A stretch of 42,711 nt of DNA from Streptomyces mutomycini (GTDB taxonomy: Bacteria; Actinomycetota; Actinomycetes; Streptomycetales; Streptomycetaceae). Position numbers and translations under genes: made by a program. The notes below the pieces were generated by a model. It was not told the origin of the DNA, did no database searches, and was given only the letters and a program-made list of their open reading frames with translations. Of this stretch, positions 27,793 through 35,261 are shown one piece after another. Position 1 is the stretch's first letter; every line of letters starts with the position of its first letter. The stretch is taken from NCBI RefSeq assembly GCF_001700505.1, contig NZ_MAPV01000053.1:1-42711 (forward strand), read 5' to 3'.

Positions 27793-30231
27793 TCAGAGCT
27801 TCTCGACCGGCGCGTAGCGCAGCAGCAGTTTCTTCGGCCTCTCGTCGCCGAAGTCGACCGTGGCCTTCGCCTGGTCACCGAACCCCTCGACCGCCGTCAC
27901 CGTGCCCAGACCGAACTGGTCGTGCGTGACCCGGTCCCCCGCCACCAGGGTGACCACCGGCTTGTCCGCGGTGCGCCTGGTCGCGAAGCCCGAGGGCCCC
28001 GACGCGGAGCGCGACGAGGACAGCGACGACGTGATCCCCGACGTCGGTCCCGCCGGAGCCGCCATCGGGCCCTTGCGCTTCCACTCCAGGTGCTGGTCCG
28101 GGATCTCCTCCAGGAACCGCGACGGCGGGTTGTACGAAGGCTGTCCCCAGGCGCTCCGCATGGAGGCCCGGGTCAGATACAGCCGCTCGCGGGCACGCGT
28201 GATGCCCACGTAGGCGAGCCGGCGCTCCTCCTCCAGTTCCTTCACCTGGCCCAGCGCGCGCATGTGCGGGAAGACGCCGTCCTCCATGCCGGTCAGGAAG
28301 ACCACGGGGAATTCGAGGCCCTTGGCGGTGTGCAGCGTCATCAGCGTGACGACACCGGAGCCGTCCTCGTCCTCGTCGGGGATCTGGTCGGCGTCGGCGA
28401 CGAGCGCGACCTTCTCGAGGAACTCGGCGAGTGTGCCCGCGCCCTCCTCCTCCGCCCGCTCCTGCTCGAACTCGAGGGCGACGGAGGCGAGCTCCTGGAG
28501 GTTCTCGATACGGGTCTCGTCCTGCGGGTCGGTGGACGCCTGGAGTTCGGCGAGATAGCCGGTCCGCTCCATGACGGCCTCCACGACGACCGCCGGCCCC
28601 GCCCCCGACTCCACGATCGTGCGGAGCTCCTCCATCAGCGTGTTGAACCGCTTCACGGCGTTGGCCGACCTGGCCGCCATGCCGTACGCCTCGTCGACGC
28701 GGCGCAGGGCCTGCGGGAAGGAGATCTTCTCGCGCATCGACAGGGCGTCGATCATCGCCTCGGCCCGGTCGCCGATGCCCCGCTTTGGCACGTTGAGGAT
28801 ACGGCGCAACGGGACGGTGTCCTCGGGGTTGGAGAGGACCCGGAGGTAGGCCAGGACGTCCCTGACCTCCTTGCGCTCGTAGAAGCGCACTCCGCCGACG
28901 ACCTTGTAGGGCAGCCCGACGCGGATGAAGATCTCTTCGAAGACACGGGACTGGGCGTTCGTACGGTAGAAGACGGCGACGTCGCCCGCCTTCGCGTCCC
29001 CGGTGTCCGTGAGGCGGTCGATCTCGTCGGCGACGAACTGCGCCTCGTCGTGCTCGGTGTCCGCGACGTAGCCGCTGATCCGGGTACCGGCGCCCGCGTT
29101 CGTCCAGAGGTTCTTGGGGCGGCGGCTCTCGTTGCGCTCGATGACGGCGTTGGCCGCGGACAGGATCGTCTGCGTGGAGCGGTAGTTCTGCTCCAGCATG
29201 ATCGTGGTCGCGTCCGGATAGTCCTCCTCGAACTGGAGGATGTTGCGGATCGTCGCGCCGCGGAAGGCGTAGATCGACTGGTCCGCGTCACCGACGACAC
29301 ACAGCTCGCCGGGGGCCTCGGCCTCGCCGGACGGGCCCACCAGCTCGCGCACGAGGGTGTACTGCGCGTGGTTGGTGTCCTGGTACTCGTCGACCATGAC
29401 GTGCCGGAAGCGGCGGCGGTAGTGCTCGGCGACATCCGGGAACGCCTGGAGCAGGTGGACCGTGGTCATGATGATGTCGTCGAAGTCCAGGGCGTTGGCC
29501 TCACGGAGCCTCGCCTGGTAGAGCGCGTAGGCCTGCGCCAGCGTCTTCTCGAAACCGTCGGCGGCCTGCCCCGCGAAGGTCTCCTCGTCGATGAGCTCGT
29601 TCTTCAGGTTCGAGACCTTCGCCGTGAACGACTTCGGCGGGTAGCGCTTCGGGTCGAGGTCCAGATCGCGGCAGACCAGCGCCATCAGCCGCTTGGAGTC
29701 GGCGGCGTCGTAGATCGAGAACGACGAGGTGAAGCCCAGGCGCTTCGACTCGCGGCGCAGGATCCGCACGCAGGCGCTGTGGAAGGTCATGACCCACATG
29801 GCGTTGGCGCGCGGGCCGACGAGGTCCTCGACACGCTCCTTCATCTCGCCGGCGGCCTTGTTGGTGAAGGTGATCGCGAGGATCTGCCCCGGGTGCACCC
29901 CGCGCTCGGCCAGGAGATGGGCGATCCGGTGCGTGAGGACCCGGGTCTTGCCCGATCCCGCCCCGGCGACGATGAGCAGCGGGGACCCGGCGTGCACGAC
30001 GGCGGCGCGCTGCTCGGTGTTCAGCCCGTCGAGCAGCGCGGCGGCGTCGATCGCGGGGCGCGGGGCACCGTCGCGGTAATAGGCGTCACGCGGCGGCGGA
30101 GGCGCGTCGTAGACGCCCTCGAAGAGGCCCTCCGGCACCGCTTCGGGTGCACGCTCCTCGGGGGGCGGCGGCGGGCCGTCCTCCGCTTGCTGGAGGCCGG
30201 TCAGGAAACTGTCGTCAAAGAGGCTGCTCAT
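27793..30231 (-). CDS. pcrA: ATP-dependent DNA helicase PcrA/UvrD
   Basis: A superfamily 1A 3'-5' helicase of 812 residues used in nucleotide excision repair, replication restart and removal of RecA filaments. After a 60-residue acidic/Pro-rich N-tail come the Q motif LNTEQRAAVVHAG, Walker A GAGSGKTRVLT, motif II VDEYQDTNHAQY, motif III GDADQSIYAFRGA, and motif VI VGITRARERLYLTRA. The C-terminal Tudor-like domain (GDRVTHDQFGLGTVTAVEGFGDQAKATVDFGDERPKKLLL) can bind RNA polymerase. ATG 30231 lies 9 nt after a -10 hexamer, so the mRNA is nearly leaderless. The promoter carries a DNA-damage signature (separate entry). Confidence 0.96.
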   Translation of the reverse strand: MSSLFDDSFLTGLQQAEDGPPPPPEERAPEAVPEGLFEGVYDAPPPPRDAYYRDGAPRPAIDAAALLDGLNTEQRAAVVHAGSPLLIVAGAGSGKTRVLTHRIAHLLAERGVHPGQILAITFTNKAAGEMKERVEDLVGPRANAMWVMTFHSACVRILRRESKRLGFTSSFSIYDAADSKRLMALVCRDLDLDPKRYPPKSFTAKVSNLKNELIDEETFAGQAADGFEKTLAQAYALYQARLREANALDFDDIIMTTVHLLQAFPDVAEHYRRRFRHVMVDEYQDTNHAQYTLVRELVGPSGEAEAPGELCVVGDADQSIYAFRGATIRNILQFEEDYPDATTIMLEQNYRSTQTILSAANAVIERNESRRPKNLWTNAGAGTRISGYVADTEHDEAQFVADEIDRLTDTGDAKAGDVAVFYRTNAQSRVFEEIFIRVGLPYKVVGGVRFYERKEVRDVLAYLRVLSNPEDTVPLRRILNVPKRGIGDRAEAMIDALSMREKISFPQALRRVDEAYGMAARSANAVKRFNTLMEELRTIVESGAGPAVVVEAVMERTGYLAELQASTDPQDETRIENLQELASVALEFEQERAEEEGAGTLAEFLEKVALVADADQIPDEDEDGSGVVTLMTLHTAKGLEFPVVFLTGMEDGVFPHMRALGQVKELEEERRLAYVGITRARERLYLTRASMRSAWGQPSYNPPSRFLEEIPDQHLEWKRKGPMAAPAGPTSGITSSLSSSRSASGPSGFATRRTADKPVVTLVAGDRVTHDQFGLGTVTAVEGFGDQAKATVDFGDERPKKLLLRYAPVEKL

Positions 30232-30240
30232 CGCCTCACG

Positions 30241-30263
30241 AGTCTAGGCGGCCGCACCGACAG
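30241..30263 (-). promoter_or_regulatory. PafBC-type damage promoter of pcrA
   Basis: On the minus strand CTGTCGGTG (30263-30255), 8 bp, TAGACT (30246-30241) matches TTGTCRGTG-N8-TANNNT except for the first T. Only 9 nt separate the -10 from the pcrA ATG, leaving a leader of zero to three nucleotides. Confidence 0.6.
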
Positions 30264-30414
30264 CCCGGGCCGCATCCGCGACAAGGACCCGGGACCGTGC
30301 GCGCAACGAGACGGATCATTCACGTTATGTGAGATCAGGGGGCCTTTTCCGGCCTCGCGGACCGCCACACGGAAAAGGTCACGAAAACGTATCGGGCATA
30401 TCGAACATCAACCT

Positions 30415-30443
30415 TCACAGGGACACCACGGGTTGGCTAGCGT
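30415..30443 (+). promoter_or_regulatory. Promoter of the riboswitch-NlpC/P60 transcript
   Basis: TTCACA (30415-30420), 17-bp spacer, TAGCGT (30438-30443). Transcription would start near 30450, about 50 nt before the riboswitch, giving a leader of around 210 nt. Confidence 0.6.
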
Positions 30444-30496
30444 GCTCCGACGGGTGCCCCGTACCCCCTTGAGGCGAACCGCGCCGCACGGGCGCC

Positions 30497-30635
30497 CCCG
30501 CCGAATCCGTACTCCCCCGAAGGGAGCCCGGAACCGGGGACCCACACGCAGCACCGGGGTGAATCGGTCCGTTTCCACCGGACCGTAGGGCAGCCTTCCG
30601 TTCCGCCCGAACCCGACAGCTAACCCGGTAGGCGG
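30497..30635 (+). promoter_or_regulatory. ydaO-type c-di-AMP riboswitch
   Basis: The conserved blocks of the ydaO family are present in order: GGGGACCCA, GGGGTGAATCGG, GACCGTAGGGCAGCC, CGCCCGAACCCGACAGCTAACC, and the closing GGTAGGCGG, which can pair with the 5' CCGCCG to form P1. This class binds c-di-AMP and normally lowers expression of downstream cell-wall or osmolyte genes. In Streptomyces it is known before the rpfA resuscitation factor gene and other wall hydrolases. The ribosome site (30641-30648) comes six bases after P1, so translational or transcriptional control is possible; no clear intrinsic terminator was seen. Confidence 0.9.
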
Positions 30636-30657
30636 TCCACGGAAGGAGATGCCGGCC

Positions 30658-31800
30658 TTGGCGTCGCATCGCAAGCCGCGCACCCGTGCGCGCACCACCC
30701 CCGCCGTCGGTCTCACGACGGCGGCGCTCGCCTCCGTCACCCTGCTCTCCACGCAGAGCGCGACGGCCGCCCCCACCGAGCCCAGGCCCAGCATCGAGGA
30801 AGTGCAGAAGAAGGTCGACGCCCTGTACCGGCAGGCCGGTACCGCCACGCAGCAGTACAACAAGGCGAAGACCGCGTCGGCCGAACAGCGATCCGTGGTC
30901 GACGCCCTGCTCGAGGCCGCGGCGAAGCGGGCCGACAAGCTGAACGAGACGCGCCGGGAGCTGGGCAGCTACGCGGCCGCGCAGTACCGCAGCGGCTCGA
31001 TCGCCCCGACGGCGACCTTCTTCCTCGCGGACGACCCGCAGTCGTACTTCGACCAGGACCAGCTGATGGCGCGGATGACCAGCCAGCAGCAGAAGGCGGT
31101 CGCGGACTTCCGTACGCAGCAGAAGGAGGCCGCGGAGAAGCGCGTCGAGGCGACGAAGAGCCTGGAGACGCTCACCGCGTCGCAGGCCTCGCTGCGCACC
31201 AGCAAGCAGCAGGTGCAGACGAAGCTGACCGAGGCCCGCTCGCTGCTGTCGGAGCTGACCGCCGAGGAGAAGGCACGGCTCGCGGAGCTGGAGCGCAAGA
31301 AGGAGGCCGAGGCCGAGCGCAAGGCCGAGGAACTGGCCCGGCAGCAGGCCGCCGCCGAGAAGGAGAAGGCCGAAGAGGCCGCGAAGGAGGAGGCCGGCAC
31401 CGGTACGGGCACGGGGACCGGTACCGGCACGGGCTCCGACAGCGGCTACGCGTCGAAGGCCGAGAAGGTCCTGGCGTTCGCGCGCGCCCAGATCGGCAAG
31501 CCCTACGTCTGGGGAGCGACCGGCCCGTCCTCGTACGACTGCTCAGGTCTCACCCAGGCCGCCTGGAAGGCAGCGGGAGTCGATCTGCCGCGCACCACCT
31601 GGGACCAGGTCGAGGTGGGCACCCGGGTGGCCACTGCGGACCTGCAGCCGGGGGACCTGGTGTTCTTCTACGACGACATCAGCCACGTCGGCATCTACAA
31701 GGGCGACGGCATGATGATCCACGCGCCGAAGCCGGGGGCGAACGTCCGCGAGGAGTCGATCTACTACATGCCGATCTACGGCAGCGTGCGCCCGGCGTGA
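30658..31800 (+). CDS. Secreted coiled-coil NlpC/P60 endopeptidase under c-di-AMP riboswitch control
   Basis: 380 residues. A signal peptide (residues ~1-40, ending STQSATAAP) precedes a long coiled coil (~45-245; EEVQKKVDALYRQAG to EKEKAEEAAKEEAG). A flexible Gly-Thr repeat (31396-31434) and the NlpC/P60 domain follow, with Cys295 in YDCSGLTQAAW and the histidine in DISHVGIYKGDGMMIHAP. It should cut peptidoglycan stem peptides (D,L-endopeptidase). The start is most likely TTG 30658: GGAAGGAG ends immediately before ATG 30649, too close to use it, but is 9 nt from the TTG. The upstream riboswitch ties its expression to c-di-AMP. A paralogue lies 0.85 kb downstream. Confidence 0.9.
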   Translation: MASHRKPRTRARTTPAVGLTTAALASVTLLSTQSATAAPTEPRPSIEEVQKKVDALYRQAGTATQQYNKAKTASAEQRSVVDALLEAAAKRADKLNETRRELGSYAAAQYRSGSIAPTATFFLADDPQSYFDQDQLMARMTSQQQKAVADFRTQQKEAAEKRVEATKSLETLTASQASLRTSKQQVQTKLTEARSLLSELTAEEKARLAELERKKEAEAERKAEELARQQAAAEKEKAEEAAKEEAGTGTGTGTGTGTGSDSGYASKAEKVLAFARAQIGKPYVWGATGPSSYDCSGLTQAAWKAAGVDLPRTTWDQVEVGTRVATADLQPGDLVFFYDDISHVGIYKGDGMMIHAPKPGANVREESIYYMPIYGSVRPA

Positions 31801-31826
31801 CGCAGGACGGTTCACACCGCACCGCT

Positions 31827-31875
31827 CACGCCGCACAGCACACCGGACACTGCGCACGCCGCACAGCGCACCGGA
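31827..31875 (+). repeat. Imperfect direct repeat after the NlpC/P60 gene
   Basis: CACGCCGCACAGC[A/G]CACCGGA occurs at 31827-31847 and 31855-31875 (20 of 21 identical, 28-bp period) in non-coding sequence. No function evident. Confidence 0.7.
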
Positions 31876-31889
31876 TCATGGCCTGAAAC

Positions 31890-31927
31890 GGAGGAGGGCC
31901 CGGGGTCGCCCCCCGGGCCCTCCTCCG
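31890..31927. terminator. Bidirectional terminator
   Basis: Perfect 16-bp stem (GGAGGAGGGCCCGGGG with its complement) around a short loop, between the converging NlpC/P60 gene and the small membrane-protein gene. Confidence 0.85.
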
Positions 31928-31941
31928 TACGCCCGCCCCGC

Positions 31942-32295
31942 TCAGGTCCAGAGCGTGGCGATGAAGATGTTGGCGACCGTCAGCCCGCCGACCGCGGCGA
32001 ACGCCCCCTTGCCCGCCTTCTCCTCGTCCCGCTTCACGTAGACGAGCGCCAGGATCACGATCAGGACCAGCAGCTTGACGCCGATCTTGATGTTGTTCAC
32101 GCTCTGGTCGTCGGCCTGGTTGAGCCCGACCAGGGCGACACCCGTGACGAGCATCGTGAGCGCACCGTGCAGCATGGCCGGGACGAAGCGGGCGGTGCCC
32201 GCCCCCATGGCCTTCATCTGGGTCAGGAAGCCACCCAGCAGGGAGGCGATACCGATGATGTGCAGAGCCACGAAGACATTGATGAGTACGTCCAT
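31942..32295 (-). CDS. Small four-helix membrane protein
   Basis: 117 residues, almost entirely hydrophobic: VLINVFVALHIIGIASLLGGFL, FVPAMLHGALTMLVTGVALVGL, IKIGVKLLVLIVILALVYV and FAAVGGLTVANIFIATLW. Short polar loops include QADDQSVNN and KRDEEKAGKG. No catalytic motif; I do not recognise a characterised family, though similar small integral membrane proteins sit at this place in other Streptomyces. It faces the first NlpC/P60 gene and is divergent from the second. Confidence 0.85.
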   Translation of the reverse strand: MDVLINVFVALHIIGIASLLGGFLTQMKAMGAGTARFVPAMLHGALTMLVTGVALVGLNQADDQSVNNIKIGVKLLVLIVILALVYVKRDEEKAGKGAFAAVGGLTVANIFIATLWT

Positions 32296-32649
32296 GGCCG
32301 CAGCCTAGCCATGGCTATATCACCACTCTTCGGCCAGGTACGACTTACCGATGAGTTGCCCCTATGTCTGCACGAATTGCCTGACTCCGGTTGAATTTTC
32401 CTGTCATCCGGCGGAAACGAAACAGCACATGAGGGCAATAGCTGTCATTACGCCTCTTTCGCGTGTACCGGGCTTAGCGTCCCTCCCAGGTGACCGGTTC
32501 CGCGCCGCCGCCCCCGTACGGGCGGCGCCCCGGTCGCTCCGCCGGGGTCCGGCGGCGGGCCACTCCCCCCTGTGGTGGCCCGTCGCCGGACCCCGGCGGG
32601 CCCGTCGGCACCCTCCGACGGGCAGTCGACCGGAAGGACGCACCACCCC
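32296..32649. other. Intergenic region with a GC-rich hairpin leader
   Basis: About 350 bp between the small membrane gene and the second NlpC/P60 gene. The left half is AT-richer and probably holds promoters; a TAGCGT hexamer at 32475-32480 is identical to the -10 of the first NlpC/P60 gene but has no good -35. The right half could fold as hairpins (GCGCCGCC 32502-32509 with GGCGGCGC 32521-32528). No ydaO motif or other known riboswitch is visible. Confidence 0.5.
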
Positions 32650-33717
32650 GTGGCCGCCCATCGAGAAGCCGCTCACCGCAAGCCCGGACAGCGCCTGTTC
32701 ACCGGGCCCGCCGCCCGCACCGCCGCGACGCTCGCCCTCGTCGGCGCGGCCACCGCGACCGTTCTGGAGGGCTCCGCCCAGGCCGATCCCCAGGCCACCC
32801 CGGCCCAGGTCGAGGCCAAGGTCGACCGCCTCTACCACGACGCCGAGGTAGCGACCGAGAAGTACAACGGAGCCAAGGAACAGGCGGCCGCGACCGAGAA
32901 GTCCCTCGACGCGCTGCGCGACGAGGCGGCCCGCAGGACCGAGCGCCTCAACTCCGCGCGCGACGCTCTCGGTTCGTTCGCCACCGCCCAGTACCGGAGC
33001 GCCGGCGTCGACCCCGCCGTCCGGCTGGCCCTCTCCTCCGACCCCGACGAGTACCTGGAGCGCGCCTCCTACGAGGACCGGGCGGGCGACCGCCAGGCCG
33101 GTGCGATCAGGGGCGTACGCCGGCAGATCAGCGACATCGCCCAGCTGCGCGCCCGCGCCGAGGACGAGCTCACGGTCCTCGCCTCCCGCCGGGCCGAACT
33201 GGAGAAGCACAAGGACGCCGTCCGCACCAAGCTCGCCGACGCCCGCAAACTCCTGGCCACCCTCACCGCCGACCAGCGCGCCGGCTACGAGCGCACCGCC
33301 GACGCCGCGCACGGCGGCGGCGTCCGTGCCGACCGCAGCGTTGCCCGCGGCTCGGTGGCCGCCCCCAACGCCCGCGCGGCGCAGGCCATCGACTTCGCGT
33401 ACGGGGCTCTCGGCAAACCGTACGTCTGGGGCGCCACCGGCCCCTCCTCCTTCGACTGCTCCGGCCTCACCCAGGCAGCCTGGCGAGCAGCGGGTGTGTC
33501 ACTGCCCCGGACGACGTACACCCAGATCAACGCGGGTCAGCGCGTCTCCCGCTCCGAACTGGCGCCCGGCGACCTCGTGTTCTTCTACTCAGGGGTCACC
33601 CACGTCGGGCTCTACATCGGCGGCGGCCAGATGATCCACGCCCCGCGCCCCGGTGCCCCGGTCCGTATCGCGCCGATCAGCGAAATGCCCTTCGCGGGAG
33701 CGACCCGGATCGCATAG
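32650..33717 (+). CDS. Secreted coiled-coil NlpC/P60 endopeptidase (second paralogue)
   Basis: 355 residues with the same plan as the paralogue upstream. A signal peptide (RLFTGPAARTAATLALVGAATATVLEGSAQA), a coiled coil beginning TPAQVEAKVDRLYHDAEVATEKYNGAKEQ, then the NlpC/P60 domain with Cys270 in FDCSGLTQAAW and the histidine in VTHVGLYIGGGQMIHAP. The Gly-Thr linker of the first copy is replaced by a short His/Gly/Arg stretch. The GTG at 32650 follows GGAAGGA at rather long spacing. It lacks the c-di-AMP riboswitch, so the two hydrolases are probably regulated differently. The GNAT gene follows after 12 bp. Confidence 0.9.
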   Translation: MAAHREAAHRKPGQRLFTGPAARTAATLALVGAATATVLEGSAQADPQATPAQVEAKVDRLYHDAEVATEKYNGAKEQAAATEKSLDALRDEAARRTERLNSARDALGSFATAQYRSAGVDPAVRLALSSDPDEYLERASYEDRAGDRQAGAIRGVRRQISDIAQLRARAEDELTVLASRRAELEKHKDAVRTKLADARKLLATLTADQRAGYERTADAAHGGGVRADRSVARGSVAAPNARAAQAIDFAYGALGKPYVWGATGPSSFDCSGLTQAAWRAAGVSLPRTTYTQINAGQRVSRSELAPGDLVFFYSGVTHVGLYIGGGQMIHAPRPGAPVRIAPISEMPFAGATRIA

Positions 33718-33729
33718 GCTCCCGGGCTC

Positions 33730-34485
33730 ATGGACACCGCCATCCAGACTTACGCGCGCACGCTCGCCCTCCGCTCCCCGGACCACTACCGGGTGGGGCC
33801 CTTCACGGTGCGCCACAATCCGGGCTGGGAACTGAAGTTCGCCAACTACGCCATCCCCGACCGGGACGCCGAACCCGGCGCGCAGGACATCGCCGACCTG
33901 GTCGCGGCGTTCCGCGAGCACGACCGGCTGCCCCGGCTGGAATTCCTGCCCTCCTGGGCACCCGCCGTCGAACCGGCCCTGCTGGCAGCCGGTTTCACGG
34001 TCGAGAACCGTGCTCCGGTCCTGGCCTGCGCCCCCGACGATCTGCTCGCCCCCAAGCCGGTGGACGGCCTGCGCATCGCCGAGCCGGTCACCGACGCGGA
34101 GTTCACCTCGGCCGCGGCCGTCCAGCACACCGGTTTCGGTGGCGAGGGCGGCCCCGACGACGGCGAGATCGCCTGGCTGCGCGGGGCGACGGCGGGCGGT
34201 GGCGTCTCGGCCCTCGCCACCGTGTCCGGCCGGCCCGCCGGTGCGGGCGGCTGCTCGGTTCCGGCCGACGGGATCGGCGAACTGGCCGGCCTGGCCGTCG
34301 CCGACGCCTTCCGCCGCCGGGGCGTCGGTGCCGCGCTCTCCGCCTGGCTGACCCGCACCGCCTTCGAGCGCGGCTACGACGCGGTATGGCTGGAACCCGG
34401 CAGCCCCGACGTCGAGCGGATCTACGCCGGGATCGGCTACCGCAGGACAGGCGAGAAGCTCAACATCTCACTCGACCCGGCCTGA
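33730..34485 (+). CDS. GNAT-family N-acetyltransferase
   Basis: 251 residues. The C-terminal half is a GNAT domain with the acetyl-CoA pyrophosphate loop FRRRGVGAALSAWL after GELAGLAVADA, and the final ERIYAGIGYRRTGEKLNISL typical of the fold. The N-terminal half (PDHYRVGPFTVRHNPGWELKFANYAIPD) looks like a second, degenerate GNAT lobe. It starts 12 bp after the NlpC/P60 gene and is probably co-transcribed; no clear ribosome site is seen. Substrate unknown. The stop codon lies within a 16-nt tandem repeat. Confidence 0.87.
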   Translation: MDTAIQTYARTLALRSPDHYRVGPFTVRHNPGWELKFANYAIPDRDAEPGAQDIADLVAAFREHDRLPRLEFLPSWAPAVEPALLAAGFTVENRAPVLACAPDDLLAPKPVDGLRIAEPVTDAEFTSAAAVQHTGFGGEGGPDDGEIAWLRGATAGGGVSALATVSGRPAGAGGCSVPADGIGELAGLAVADAFRRRGVGAALSAWLTRTAFERGYDAVWLEPGSPDVERIYAGIGYRRTGEKLNISLDPA

Positions 34486-34541
34486 GCTCGCCCGGCCTGA
34501 GCTCGCCCCGGCCTGAGCTCGCCCCGGCCTGAGCAGGCCCC
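34479..34541 (+). repeat. Tandem 15/16-nt repeat over the GNAT stop codon
   Basis: GGCCTGAGCTCGCCC(C) begins at 34479, 34494 and 34510, with a diverged fourth copy at 34526. The GNAT stop TGA is inside the first copy. Each unit holds the palindrome GAGCTC. Confidence 0.9.
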
Positions 34542-34565
34542 CGCCCGAGCGTGCGTGCGCGGGGC
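34537..34565 (-). terminator. Possible terminator of the kinase-regulator operon
   Basis: GCCCCGC and GCGGGGGC can pair across a 14-nt loop directly after the regulator stop codon. The large loop makes this a weak candidate. Confidence 0.35.
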
Positions 34566-35261
34566 TCAGACCAGCCGTCGCGCCGTCGCCCACCGGGTCA
34601 GCTCGTGCCGGTTGGACAGCTGGAGCTTGCGCAGCACGGCCGAGACATGGGACTCGACCGTCTTCACCGAGATGAACAGCTGCTTGGCGATCTCCTTGTA
34701 CGCATACCCCCGGGCGATCAGCCGCAGCACCTCGCGCTCGCGCTGCGTCAGACGGTCCAGGTCCTCGTCGACCGGCGGCGCGTCCGTGGAGGCGAAGGCG
34801 TCGAGGACGAAGCCGGCCAGCCGCGGCGAGAACACCGCGTCGCCTTCCTGGACCCGGAAGACGGAGTCGACCAGGTCGCTGCCGGTGATGGTCTTGGTGA
34901 CGTAGCCGCGGGCGCCGCCACGGATGACACCGATGACGTCCTCGGCGGCGTCGGAGACGGACAGCGCCAGGAAGCGCACCGGGTTCTCGACCGCGCCCAT
35001 CATCGGGGCGCAGCGCCGCAGCACCTCGACCCCGCCGCCTCCCGGGAGGTGGACGTCGAGGAGGACGACCTCGGGCCGGGTCGCGGTGATCACGGTGACG
35101 GCCTGGTCGACGTCGGCGGCCTCACCGACGACCTCGACCCCGGTCTCCTCGGTGCGGCCGATCTCGGCCTGGACCCCGGTGCGGAACATCCGGTGGTCGT
35201 CGACGAGCACGACCCGTACCCGGCGCTCCGGGCCCCCGGTGGCCTCGGTGTTCTCGGTCAT
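34566..35261 (-). CDS. LuxR/NarL-family response regulator
   Basis: 231 residues. The receiver domain has the acidic pair in VLVDDHRMFRTGV and the phosphorylation site Asp69 in VVLLDVHLPG. The C-terminal LuxR-type HTH reads LTQREREVLRLIARGYAYKEIAKQLFISVKTVESHVSAVLRKL. Its ATG overlaps the kinase stop (ATGA, 35258-35261), so kinase and regulator are translationally coupled and form a two-component pair. Inverted TCAGGGT sites in the divergent promoter upstream of the kinase are a candidate target. Kin in other Gram-positive bacteria (LiaR/VraR type) respond to cell-wall stress; that role here is inferred from the neighbouring PspC/LiaF-like protein. Confidence 0.94.
   Translation of the reverse strand: MTENTEATGGPERRVRVVLVDDHRMFRTGVQAEIGRTEETGVEVVGEAADVDQAVTVITATRPEVVLLDVHLPGGGGVEVLRRCAPMMGAVENPVRFLALSVSDAAEDVIGVIRGGARGYVTKTITGSDLVDSVFRVQEGDAVFSPRLAGFVLDAFASTDAPPVDEDLDRLTQREREVLRLIARGYAYKEIAKQLFISVKTVESHVSAVLRKLQLSNRHELTRWATARRLV

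Noticed and set aside
27922..30588. 888-codon open frame opposite pcrA
   Set aside because: Fully antisense to a clear helicase gene; Asp/Leu/Val/Gly repeats without any domain.
30649..30657. ATG 30649 as start of the first NlpC/P60 gene
   Set aside because: The ribosome site GGAAGGAG touches this ATG with no spacer; TTG 30658 has normal 9-nt spacing and gives the expected MASHRK-type N-terminus.
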